Assembly: GCF_963675165.1 (NCBI RefSeq)
Contig: NC_087380.1
Coordinates: 2,037,803-2,101,802, forward strand
Length of the DNA: 64,000 bases
Direction: 5' to 3'
Source: Halichondria panicea
Lineage: Eukaryota > Porifera > Demospongiae > Suberitida > Halichondriidae
A model generated the notes under the pieces. The model ran no database searches. It was not told the DNA's origin and saw only the letters and a program-made list of their open reading frames with translations. Numbering within the stretch: position 1 is the first letter of the stretch; the number at the start of each line of letters is the position of its first letter. A program made the position numbers and the translations under genes. Positions 10,601-21,138 of the stretch are shown piece after piece.

Positions 10601-13600
10601 ACATGATCCTTGCCAGAACGCAATAGCTAGATCGCAAAGGGTCAAATTTTCTGCTGATCCTGTGCAGGTTGGCAATCTACTATGAAGTGTATTAATTACC
10701 AAACGTAGTAACTAGAGCACTTAGTGCTAATCCTCAACTTTTGATATGATAGAAACCAGAACTAATGAGTGCATGCATGTTATACAATAATTGCAGTAGA
10801 TAAGCAATTAACAGGAGCATAAAATTAAAACATAGACAGTCACAGCATGCTGAAACTTTTGAGAATGGAGTATAGTGCATTGAGACATGCACTGTGGACT
10901 AGAATCACAGCAAAGTCAGCAAAGAAGCCTCCTTGCCTAGCCACAGAAGCTTCTGTGGCTAGGAAAAGCAAAGAACATGAAGCCTGAAGCAAACATTCTA
11001 TCAAGTGAATATCAAGGGGTGATGTCCGTGGTTAATCTAACACAACATAGCTCCAGCCCAATTACAACGAATTACGTGGACGAAATATGTTACATGACAT
11101 TATTTTGCACTGTGATTGTTCGTACCGATTTCGGGTTATAATACAACTCGACGATTGGCAGTTGACGAGTCCCTTCCCTTGCGGATGTGGGACTGGCCAG
11201 CGTGTCAGGCTAATAGACCAACTCATTTATCAACTATAATTTTACAACTACAAAATCTGCAATACAGTCTGTACTTTAGGCCTCCTCTCAAGGTCAGAGG
11301 TTAGTCTTTGATCCAATACAACATGTCCAAAGCTGAGCCAGGTGTTACAGCTACAAATATCAGATAATTAACCCGAGGCCCGCCGCCGCAGTGCCACGGG
11401 TTATAGTATAGTCATTTGTCTGTCTGCATGTGTATTCTGCGTTTACTCACATGGATGCGATAGCACTGTGTTTGTAGCCTCAACACAACAAGGTAATTTA
11501 GCAGATTTTGAGTTAAAGTTTCGTTGTCAAATAATAGCAAGAAAAAGCAAAGAAGCAAAAACACTCGAATCTGCACGTTGGCCTAGATGTACACGCGGCT
11601 TGACTCGAGGCTGTAGACTCACTATAAACAGGGTTTGCACTTCAGTACTCTACTAGTTTATGTCAGTAATACTTTACACTTTGTATGTAACTCTGAATGC
11701 AACAGATGAATGGGGAGGGTTGGTGCACCGGTAAGACTCTAACCCACCATTCTCGACTCTCAAGGTGATCGGACTCTGTTTTGCTTTTTCTGTTTGCATA
11801 TGTCTTTCTGGTTTTGTGTTAACTTTTGGTTTCATATGCTACTTAGATAGGTTTCCACTAAGTTGAGCATTCAGTGTTGAATGTATATGAAGCCAACATC
11901 CCCCCATTCCTTTTGATACATGTCTAAAAACCACACACACCGCACATGTGTAGCTACTATAGACATTGATGAATGCTCTGGTACTGCTCATGGCTGTGAT
12001 CATATCTGCACCAACACTCCTGAATCATACACCTGTGACTGCAACTCAGGATATCGACTTGCTGCTGATGGAAGAGGATGTAAGTTAATATCATCTTATT
12101 AACTATAATTATATGCTACTTAGATAGGTTTCCACTAAGTTTAGCATTCTAAAGCTGCATGTGTTGAATGTATACGGTAAGATGTATATTATTATGCCTC
12201 GGTGCGCATGCGCAAGCGAGATATACGGTAGTGTGTTTGTGTGTCTGTGTGTGTAGACTGCTACAGCTGCTCAAGGATCAATGAAGTGTCTTTTATAGGC
12301 TTCTAGTCATGTTTTCTTGGATTTTAATTCGTGGATTTGCAAAATAATGCTTGTTTCTCGAGTTATGCCTAGTTTTGCTTACTTGGAATGCCATTGCAGC
12401 CTTTTCAGAAGCATGCATAGAAAACTTGTCCGGCACGGAGTGTTGTTACTATACTTAGTAGTTATAGCTCTGCACTAGAACGCTAGCTATTGGTAGCTGC
12501 AAGAGTGAGAAGAGAGCTGCAATGCTCTGCTGATGCAACCATTAATGTTCAGACTTGAACTTTTGGCATCGATTGCCGATTTTAACAACAATCATGGTCG
12601 ATCATTACCCACTCTTTGAGTTTCCCTGGCCTGTGATTCTGCATGCATAAAATTAATGTTGATGTCATATGATGTGTATAAAAAGTATAAAAAGCTATTA
12701 GTAGTTTTATGTTATGTAGCTTTGGCACCTCCACCGAGGCATCAGCACCGGCGGTGCTTTTATGCAGTTTGGGGTCACTATAATATCGGTTTTTAATAAG
12801 TGCTGACATCAGCGTTTTACATTTAAATTGCACAGGAAGCGACTCATCACCAAGTGTGCAGATATTTTTCCATATCGCACACCCGGAAGTATTATTGCAC
12901 ACTTGTTATTGCACACTAGGAAGTGATTCTTATTTCGAATGAAACGTTTTTCAGCAGTGAGAGAACAAGAAAAACAACAAGTCTTATAATCATGCAATGT
13001 TTATCAGTCTCTTTTCATGTTTTCTGATGCTTTGTATAACTTCTTTGCTCTTTTGCAGTGAGGCTGAGGGTCAGGAGGTTGTCAGTGTTCAGTTTAGCAG
13101 TCATATTTAATGCATCGAACAGGCATTAGTGTTGGGAATGAGTGCTTTGAGTGGAGTATTGCAAATGTAAAAGTGTACTATACTACCAGTTCAGGCTCTT
13201 GTAAGTCGTTTTTGCTTCAGAACATTTGTCACACTTTTCTTCTGCTATAGCGGTCCATGTTTCCTCTTCTGATACACTGGAGCATGATAGAAGCAAGCAC
13301 ATGCTGTTTATCCTTCAGAACTATCCATTTTCAAAACGGGTTGCTGGTTGTCAACGTTTTTCTTGTCTACAAAATCTTTTAGTAGCCTTCTGCAAGCTCT
13401 TCTGGTGTTCTAGAGTCTTATTTATTTGTCTTTTAGCTGTTTTCTTTCTCTTAAACTCGTCTTCAACTGGAAGAAATTTAATTTTGTTGCTACGCATCCT
13501 TCTGGTTGACGAAGCAACCGCATGTCGCGTATGCGCAGATTCAACCTGCTGCTAAGCAATGAATGCATAATCCCATGGATACTCGCACAGTTGCTAGACA

Positions 13601-16600
13601 GACGAGTGATAATCATCAGTATCCATGGGATAATATCACTTATATCTTATGTAAAGGTGATGACATTGATGAGTGTACTACTGTACCCAATAATAACTGT
13701 GACCAAGTGTGTACCAACACTGAGGGATCGTTCACCTGTGGATGTGACGCAGGATATGCGCTGGACAGTGATAGAACATCGTGTTCTGGTAAATTTTAAT
13801 TGTGATGTGTTATATGGTGTTATTTTCGTTTACTTATTAAAATTTTAGCAATCACCTGCTCTGCTGTCCCTTCTATTGAGAATGGGATGGTTGTCTACTC
13901 CAGTGACACAACTTCCCCTTATGACTATGGAACAACAGCTACGTGTGAGTGTAACCCTGGGTATGAGCTAACAAGTGGAAACAAAAAGAGAGTCTGCACT
14001 AAATCTGGTATGAATTCAGAAGGTATTTGGAACGGAACCATGCCTACTTGTTCAGGTATAGTGGTCTGTGAAATTATTGATGCCATAATCACGGTTATAA
14101 TTATGTCATAGTAATAGCTGTTTCCTGTGGCTCTCCTCCCCCTGTTATGAATGCATCTCCTGGAACACCCACTCCTGGCACAACCTACCAAGGGACAGTG
14201 ATCTACACCTGTGACATTGGATATGAAGTCTCCACTGGAATCACCACAGCAACGGCTACTTGTATGGCTGACAGGACCTGGGGACCTCTACTAACTTGTC
14301 AACGTATGTGAAATTGCATGCTCCCAGACTATAATTATGCTGCATTAATTGTTTTCACTCACTAAGTTGTGGATTGTGGTTCTCCTCCCCCTGGTATAAA
14401 TGCATCTCCTGGAACACCACCATCAACAACCTACCGAGGGACAGTGACCTACACCTGTAACAGTGGGTATGAGGTCTCCAATAGAGTTACCACGGCAACA
14501 GCTACATGCATGGCTAATGGAATCTGGGAGCCTCTATCAACTTGTACAAGTATGGTTCAATTTTTTTTTTTCTTCAAATTGTATCTAATACGTACAGTTG
14601 TGGGTTGTGGTGATCCTCCCACTAGTCCCAATGGATCTCCTGGTACACCAACCAGCACAACATTTGGAGGGACAGTGTCTTACACGTGTAACAATAGATA
14701 TTACATGTCGGGATCAGCCACTGTGACTTGTGAGGCTAGTGGGAATTGGAGTACAAGACCAACTTGCTCAGGTTTGTAAAACATAATTATAATAGTGACA
14801 TGCATGATTGTTAATAGCTATCTGCAACGACCTTCAAATTGAAAATGGTGACATCAACTATTATCCTGATACCACACCGAGAACAAAGGAAACCATTGCC
14901 TTGTACTCGTGTGTGTCTGGTAACAAACTTTCTGGTGTGAGCATTAGGTCCTGTGTGGACGGTCGTAATGGAATGGGTGGTGTGTGGACTGGATCAATGC
15001 CAAGCTGTATAGGTATGAAGCAATATCCATTCTCTATATTGTATGTACATTTTCAATGATGCAGCAATCTGTAATAGTCTGATCCTCGCCCATGGAGTAA
15101 TCAGCTATAGTTCATCTACTACTCCCAGACTGGAGGGAACTGTGGCTATACACAGCTGTGATGAGGGATACGGACTGTCTCATAACGGGAGAATAAGAAC
15201 ATGTCAGCCTGACAGGACATGGAGTGGAGAGGACATCACTTGCCAACGTAAACATTGGGTACCGTATAGCGGGTATATTTCGAGGGTATAAATGTTCACG
15301 GTTTTTGCTGATCAAGCATGTACCACAAACATTTATACCCACGAATTTAATATATCGCATGCAGCAGAAAGGCTACTATTCCGTGAAATTTTAATCTGCA
15401 AAAACCTTTCTAACGGTCAATCCGTTAAAGTTTATACCTTCGAAATATACCCGCTATAAGGTTTATCATAGATACTACACTAATTTTTGTATTGTCCACA
15501 GGTATCAGGTGCTCCGCTCTCCCTAATGTTACGAATGGGTCCATCTATTCTAGTGGTACTACTGCACCATATGACTATGAAACAACAGCTACATATCAAT
15601 GCAACTATGGACATGTATTAACAAATGGAAACAGAGTGAGGACCTGTACTGGTGATGGTAGCAGTCCTAGTGGTCGGTGGAGTGGTGCTACTCCTCAATG
15701 TCCACGTATGTTTATGGTCGTATCACATTATAATATGCACATAATTATACAGCTGTGGACTGTGGGACTCCTCCGTCTATTATCAATGGATCTCCTGGGA
15801 TACCAACAACCACAACATTCACAGGGACAGTGACCTACAGCTGTAATGATGGCTATGCACTCTTTGGGATTGCTACAAGTACTTGTCAGGCAAATACAAC
15901 CTGGAGCAAAGCACCAGAATGCAGAGGTACACACGTTCTTTTTTCACATTATTGGTCACATAACATGTACGTACCATAATTATACTCTATACAGGTGCCA
16001 ATATTACTGGTATCCAATCTGGTGTGCCCATCTTAATTGGAGGTTCTGTTACCATCACCTGCACCACTGACTCTCCTGCTGACTCAGTAATGTTGCTCCA
16101 AGATGACCAACCTCTTCATGAAACTCATCAGTCAACCAGTTTGACCTATACTTTCTCTCTCGTGACTGACAGCATCCATGGAAACACCTTCAAATGTGAA
16201 GCAAATTTAACAGGCAGAACCTACTTTTCAGACACTGCCTTTGATATGATTACCATTTTCATTCAAGGTAATTAAGCCAATAATTGTGTTTTGGATATTA
16301 TTTGACACTACTCCACAGTTCCCCAACAACCTATTACCATTAGCCTCAGACCATCTGACCCTTCAACTCCACACGTTGGACAGTTGTACAGTCGAATTTG
16401 TGCTGTGTCTAAGTTGCCCGGACTAACTCGTATACCAATTACCCAGTGGATGAAGGTTACCACGAAGACTGAGAGAATCGGCATGCCCACTCCTAATGAA
16501 GCTGCTCTTGAGTTATCTCCACTGAGAACCTCAGATGCTGGCAGATACCGTTGTCAGGGTAACCTCACTACTACCGTTCAACCTGAACTCCTTTCAGACA

Positions 16601-18296
16601 TCAGTGATTTTGATTTAATTACTCAAAGTAAGTCAGATATCCGTAAGAAAATAATCAGTTTATAAATGCTGTTTTACAGTACCAAGACTAGCAGTGACAA
16701 TCTCAAGGTCTCCCTCTAGTTCACCCTTGTTTGCTAACCGCAGTGTGGTAACATTTATGTGTCAAGTGTCTATACATGAAGATATCGATACTCCCGTCAC
16801 TTTGAGCTTGACTTGGACTCGTGAGGTTTATAGTGATGAAGATGATACAACTACTGAAGTGATCATGGTGAATAGTACAACCAAAGTGATTGAGAGAAGA
16901 TGGACCTATAATGACTTTAGTTCAATAGACCAGAGAGTGACTTGCAATGGAACAATTAGTTCAGCTAGCAGTTTTATTCAAGGCAATAGAGGAATGGATG
17001 AAAACACCTTATCTGTTGCTGGTGAGTTGCCTCAATTATACAGGCCTATGAGTGCATTATTTCCAATCAGGTGTGTTTCTGATGTTCAACAACAGTGTAC
17101 TACTTGAGGACAACACTGTACCAGTGAGAGATATACGTGTCATACAGTGTCACTCTGACAAGACAGGTACATTTGATGAAGACCAACACGGGTGGACTTT
17201 CCCTAATGGCAGCAAAGTTGTGGATACAGATGCACTGGCTATTGCAATACGGGAAGGAAAACAGCTGGCACTCACTCGACTAGGAAACACGTTCTTGCCA
17301 GCTGGAGAGTATTGTTGCAAGGCTCAAGATGCCAGAGGAACCAGCCACACCCTCTGTGTGCATGTGGAGCGAAGTCGCTCAGTGTTGTTCCAGCTCAGAC
17401 TCACCAACATCAACCACTGTCCTGACTGGGTCGTGAGTACAATATAACATTGTGTCGCTGTATTAACCAGTCTCTAATACAGGAGCAGCCAGACAGGATA
17501 AGTGCTGTCACTGAAGCACTGGTGTCTGAGATCCAGGGCCATTGTCAATGTTCCTTCGCTCTTAGTGATATCCAAGAGCCATCCTTTCAATGCTTTCCAG
17601 AGTCAAACCAAGCTGTAACATTCCGTGCTGTCACTACTTCCTCCTTCATTGATGGTATATCACGCTGGATTGCTGAGGTTGGTTTACTGAGAGTACAGAT
17701 GGTTATCATACGAGTGGACAAGTCTTGTCATGTGGAGATATCTAGCCTTGCGGACACAGAGTGCACTGCAGGGAGCAGCGACATAGCCACTGTGGTCGGT
17801 GGAGTGGTTGGGGTGGTCATTGTGGTTGGCATTGTTATCATAGTGATTGCTGTACTGGTGTTCAAGAGCAGGAGAGAGAAGCTAACTGTCCAAAGAACAA
17901 CAAAGTAAGTTTATATGCATCTCTGCTGCAAAAGATTCTGCAATTTATTATGGTGACGTTCCCTACCCCAGACCTGACCTACCAGTGTCGCTAAAGGGTG
18001 TGGTCAGTACTGGTGAGATACAACCATACGAGATGATTGAAATGGGTCATGAATACGAGGAAGTGTCCAAGTTCCAACGAGCCGTTGGTGGAGAGTATGA
18101 GATCATTGGTGCACCCTCACAGACAACTGGCTCCGAGAACAAGGCTCCTATAAAGACTGAGCCATCACTGCCCACTCCACCCACACCACAACCCACACAA
18201 GCAACTAAAGCTGCCGGAAATGATATCAAGTTTACAGAGTCCGTTGCTTATAGCACAACCACCCATAGTCGCCCCCCACAACCTACAAGCTTTTGA
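7565..18296 (+). CDS. Receptor B: 16 CCP, 5 Ig-like, 2 EGF transmembrane receptor
   Basis: Complete type I receptor. Signal-peptide exon 7565-7655 ([20 protein letters not shown]). Then 8028-8219, 8268-8486, 8559-8777, 8885-9094 (CCP); 9148-9513 (V-type Ig); 9567-9773, 9836-10048, 10100-10279, 10324-10533 (CCP); 11963-12079, 13657-13788 (Ca-EGF); 13849-14055, 14119-14303, 14367-14549, 14598-14771, 14818-15012, 15065-15247, 15502-15705, 15753-15926 (CCP); 15995-16267, 16319-16627, 16680-17021 (Ig-like); 17071-17432 (V-type Ig fused to the start of the juxtamembrane domain); 17483-17904 (juxtamembrane plus helix at about 17790-17865); 17972-18296 (tail). Ectodomain introns are phase 1. The Ig at 9148 has Phe where paralogues have the first disulfide Cys (TFHTD against TCHT). 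The tail has YEMI rather than YxxM, then YEEV and YEII. The start is chosen because it opens a hydrophobic leader and matches C, E and F. Confidence 0.86.
7800..8015. repeat. Dispersed repeat in first intron of B
   Basis: The segment from GGCATTGATCC through TACCCACTCTTTGAGTT to CCACCGAGGCATCAGCAC matches 12560-12755. It is probably a partial copy of the TIR element described at 12195-12741. Confidence 0.5.
10534..11962 (+). other. Long intron of receptor B (CCP to EGF)
   Basis: 1.4 kb between the CCP exon ending 10533 and the EGF exon at 11963. It contains a segment (11700-11765, ACAGATGAATGGGGAGGGTT) that recurs at 46002-46065, so it includes dispersed repeat sequence. No further exon recognised. 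Confidence 0.55.
11963..13788 (+). CDS. Receptor B Ca-binding EGF exon pair
   Basis: Exons 11963-12079 and 13657-13788. Each starts with a DIDEC Ca-binding signature, followed by CTNT and YTCDC or FTCGC, as in cbEGF modules. Splicing T|GT at 12079/13657 recreates the last Cys of the first EGF. Receptor A carries the same pair (2956, 3359). Direct repeats (TATGCTACTTAGATAGG) bracket the first exon at about 11837 and 12112. The separating intron is 1.6 kb because of inserted repeats. Confidence 0.82.
12195..12741. mobile_element. TIR element (MITE-like) in receptor B intron
   Basis: Begins TGCCTCGGTG and ends CACCGAGGCA, a perfect 10-base inverted terminal repeat. Related sequence lies at 41565-42120 (GCGCATGCGCAAGCGAGGTATA, TAGGCTTCTAGTCATG, CAATCATGGTCGA) and 7800-8015. 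It has no transposase frame, so it is non-autonomous. Confidence 0.6.
12742..13656 (+). other. Rest of receptor B EGF-EGF intron
   Basis: No exon recognised. Just before the second EGF exon is an inverted repeat (ATAATCCCATGGATAC at about 13568 and its complement GTATCCATGGGATAAT at about 13619) that could form a hairpin. Confidence 0.45.
15265..15458. mobile_element. Short TIR element in receptor B intron
   Basis: Ends TATAGCGGGTATATTTCGA and its near-perfect complement (TCGAAATATACCCGCTATA) lie about 194 bases apart, inside the intron between CCP exons 15065 and 15502. The same terminal motif (TCGAAATATACCCGC) recurs near 42172. MITE-like, with no coding capacity. Confidence 0.7.
17972..18296 (+). 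CDS. Receptor B cytoplasmic-tail exon
   Basis: Same design as the A tail: YEMI (the +3 Met of YxxM replaced by Ile), YEEV-x10-YEII, a Pro-rich stretch and a terminal [11 protein letters not shown] block before TGA. The loss of YxxM is the main difference from A and E. Confidence 0.8.
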
Positions 18297-18540
18297 ACAC
18301 TGAAATACCCTCTGGCCCCTGGCCCTGTTCTGGGCCCATTTATATGCTGTAAAACTGTGACGTATAATTTTATCCATACATTTGCATATTAATTTGCATA
18401 ATTATTAATTTTGTGATAATATTGGTGTGGATTTTCGTTAAATCATACTCCAGGCTACAACAGAGTAGTAATTTTAAGATGACCTTTCCCTAGGTAAACA
18501 CTGAAGCTGGTTCATACCCTTAGAAGACAAAGTGTACAGA

Positions 18541-18640
18541 GACTAAGACCACCCCCTCTGAGTTGAGATAGGACGAACCTCGGAGAGTGGGAGGGGCCAG
18601 ACCAGAGACCATGCACTACTACTCCACCAATAGGAGCATA
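18541..18640 (+). pseudogene. p85-like linker exon relic
   Basis: Matches 62454-62566 and 47679-47787 through ACCCCCTCTGAG...CCTCGGAGAGTGGGAGGGG and CCAGACCAGAGACC. Stops occur in all three frames. Assigned to the p85-like gene by position in the repeated unit. Confidence 0.5.
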
Positions 18641-19203
18641 AGTAGATCTAGTTGCCTCATTTCCAAGTCAAAGTGATCCGGAAGAATTGTTTAATGTTTT
18701 GTTTATAATAATGCATGAAACTGTGAATATAGAGTGTGCATTTTCATACCACGTGACTAAAACAGTTTTACACAATTTTCAATCTTGCACTACACTAGCC
18801 TATTCTCCCCTCCTCCCCAGCGTGCCCTTCCCCTGGTTCGAGTGAGAAGCCCCCCGCCATGAGAGTGGATAATGTGAGAGTGAGGGTGGCCATGCACAGT
18901 TGTACATGCAGTTACCACCACTAGGGCTTGGCAAATTATGCTAGATCTAGCATAATTTTTGGAATAATAGGGAGACGTTTCTAGCATAATTGAGAATAAT
19001 AGAGAACTAATTAGAAAAAATCTAGCATAATTTGACCCTCAGAGTCTGGTAGACCTAATTTCACATCTTATAAGTATATAGCTAGATAGACATCTATTAC
19101 TGTACTGTAAGCACTACATGTATAGCCACTAGGCAGGCATGGAGGAGTATTTTCTCTTTCAGCACTAGAGGATTATATATTTCATGCATTTCATGCATCT
19201 CAG

Positions 19204-19742
19204 GTAGGCCTGAGCTAATCAATCAATTATTCAAATCTTTTATTCTCACTTTTCTTCCATATTATTCAAGAAACTCTCACCTATTATTCAAGTTTTTCAG
19301 TCTAATACTTAGGAAAATAAATTATTAACAATGTAATAGTATGAACAATATATTTGTCCTCTATACTAAAAGGTTGCAATCTACTGTAGGAAGAAAGAGA
19401 TCTGTAGGAAGAAAGAGATCTAGATCTCTTTCTTCCTACAGTAGATTGTGCAACCTTTCTCTTTCTTGTGAGATTTGATGCTTGAGGCAAGGCTTGAGGA
19501 GCTTTGAAGACTTCAAATTAAGATGATCTTGCTGTTATATTTGTATTTAGAGCCATTCTGTACATGCGCAATAGTATTTTGATGCTTGAGGCAAGGCTTG
19601 AGGAGCTTTGAAGACTTCAAAGCTAAGATGATCTTGCTATTATATTTGTATTTAGAGCCATTCTGCTGCATGCGCAATAGTATTTTGCGGTTAATTTTGG
19701 AATTTTTGCCTATTATTCAAATATAATTAGCTCAGGCCTAAC
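19204..19742. mobile_element. TIR element with 5-base target duplication
   Basis: Terminal GTAGGCCTGAGCTAAT pairs with ATTAGCTCAGGCCTAAC at the other end (one base apart from perfect). It is flanked by CTCAG at 19199-19203 and 19743-19747. Inside are a perfect palindrome at about 19390-19445 and two tandem copies of a segment of about 103 bases starting GATGCTTGAGGCAAGGCTTG. Non-autonomous DNA transposon. Confidence 0.75.
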
Positions 19743-20488
19743 CTCAGTGCTCAGGTATAGCCTCGGTTCGGGCCGACATTTTTTTACTAGAACAAAGTTG
19801 AAAAATACTAGCTAGAGACAATGAGGCTGGGAACGAGGCTGCCTCAGGTAGTGCCATCAATACAACTACAATAAATTGATGTCTTTAAAACTGGAATTAA
19901 TGGGTACACCAAACTGGAATAGGCTGACATTGAGAATAGTAATAGGCAAAATAAAAAGCATAATATACCACCACCCAGGGTCGTCGACTATATATACTGA
20001 TTATCCCTGTCATGCAGTATATTGATCCCCATCCCACTCCATTGCTTACCAATACATGTGCAATGCATGTGCACCTTTGCTTTCAGGGTATTTCCTGAGT
20101 ACAGCTGGGTTCAGTAGCCCACATGTATATACGTGAATATGTATACTATCTATGTACCATTCCCACCACTGTGTATAAGACCATAATCTAGTTTATCTAC
20201 CATTGGCTTTCTTTGACATGATTTTTTATAGCTCTATACATGCAGTTTGTATTGTAATTATTGAGTGCTTATGTTTATTGTGAGCATTACATGTTGTGTT
20301 GTCCTGAGGCAATGTTTGTACACTTTCAATAGCCTAGGGCTGTGATAGTTTAGGAACTCTAGCAAATGGTGCATGTTTCCTTTGCTCCATTAGTCAATCT
20401 GTTCACTCTGTACAGTGATGCTATTTCATTGTATTTTGGTACAACAATGTATATAATTGTTTTGAAGTCATAACCCACCCCTCCTTAG

Positions 20489-20608
20489 GAGAGATGGTTC
20501 TCGAGACATGCTCACTGGTAAACCCAATGGGACCTTCCTGGTTCGACCTAAGGGTAATGTGGAGGAGTCCTCAACCATACCTTGTCACACACACACCATC
20601 GAGATTGT
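20489..20608 (+). pseudogene. p85-like C-SH2 first-half exon (open)
   Basis: The best preserved copy. It reads DGSRDMLTGKPNGTFLVRPK and then PCHTHTIEI, with an intact FLVR phosphotyrosine-binding strand and a GTAAGT donor. It splices in frame to 20715, but that exon is frameshifted, so the copy as a whole is probably dead. SH2 domains bind phosphotyrosine; p85 C-SH2 prefers YxxM. Confidence 0.7.
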
Positions 20609-20714
20609 GTAAGTTGTACCTAGTTGAAACTAACGCTTAATTTTGGCATTCTAGATGAATTATGCATCTGATTACGATCACTATATATATTTACTTCAAT
20701 TATCCCCTGTGCAG

Positions 20715-20909
20715 AGATGGAGGCAGGTTCAAGAGGATCCCTGTGTACAGAGACCCTGCTGGGGGGTATGGAATTGCATCACTATTCGAATTTGACTCTC
20801 TGCTCAGTTTAGTTCTGTACTATATGCCACCAACACGACGGAGAAACACAACCCTGAACTGGAGACAATGCTTAGATACCCTGCATTCCATGTGTACAAG
20901 GGCCGTTAG
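20715..20909 (+). pseudogene. p85-like C-SH2 last exon, frameshifted
   Basis: Starts DGGRFKRIPVYRDPAGGYG, the same as the open copy at 34304. Two extra bases in CTGTACTATATGCC (about 20821) shift the frame before the conserved LVLYY...MEKHNPEL segment. Ends at GGCCGTTAG. Lies 229 bases before the receptor C ATG. Confidence 0.72.
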
Positions 20910-21052
20910 TAACTGAACTAGCAGCTGTACAGTATTATATTGTATGTGTATGCGTAGGATTCTTTTTTCTGTGTATGCTGTATTTATATGTGGGTGCATG
21001 TATACATAATTATGTACACTTTCAATGACTTCTGTGGAAATTCATTGAAATT

Positions 21053-21060
21053 ACTTCCTG
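21053..21060 (+). promoter_or_regulatory. ETS-like site upstream of receptor C
   Basis: ACTTCCTG 78 bases before the start codon. The site recurs at the same place upstream of D, E and F and, with one change, B. Functional status unknown. Confidence 0.25.
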
Positions 21061-21138
21061 CATGTTGCATGTCATCACTTATTGAACGTCATCACTATTG
21101 AACCAAAAACTGTCTAGAGCATCATGCATGAATACAGC

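Larger units (their letters stand above)
18297..20488 (+). other. B-C spacer
   Basis: No complete gene seen. It contains a decayed p85-like linker exon (about 18541-18640), a perfect palindrome around 19390-19445 built on GGAAGAAAGAGATCT, a TIR element (19204-19742), and p85-like intron sequence (TAGCCTAGGGCTGTGATAG at about 20328). Confidence 0.55.

Noticed and set aside
13226-13555. 109-codon plus-strand frame in the receptor B intron
   Set aside because: No recognisable domain, hydrophobic by AT bias, and located between two EGF exons that splice cleanly to each other.
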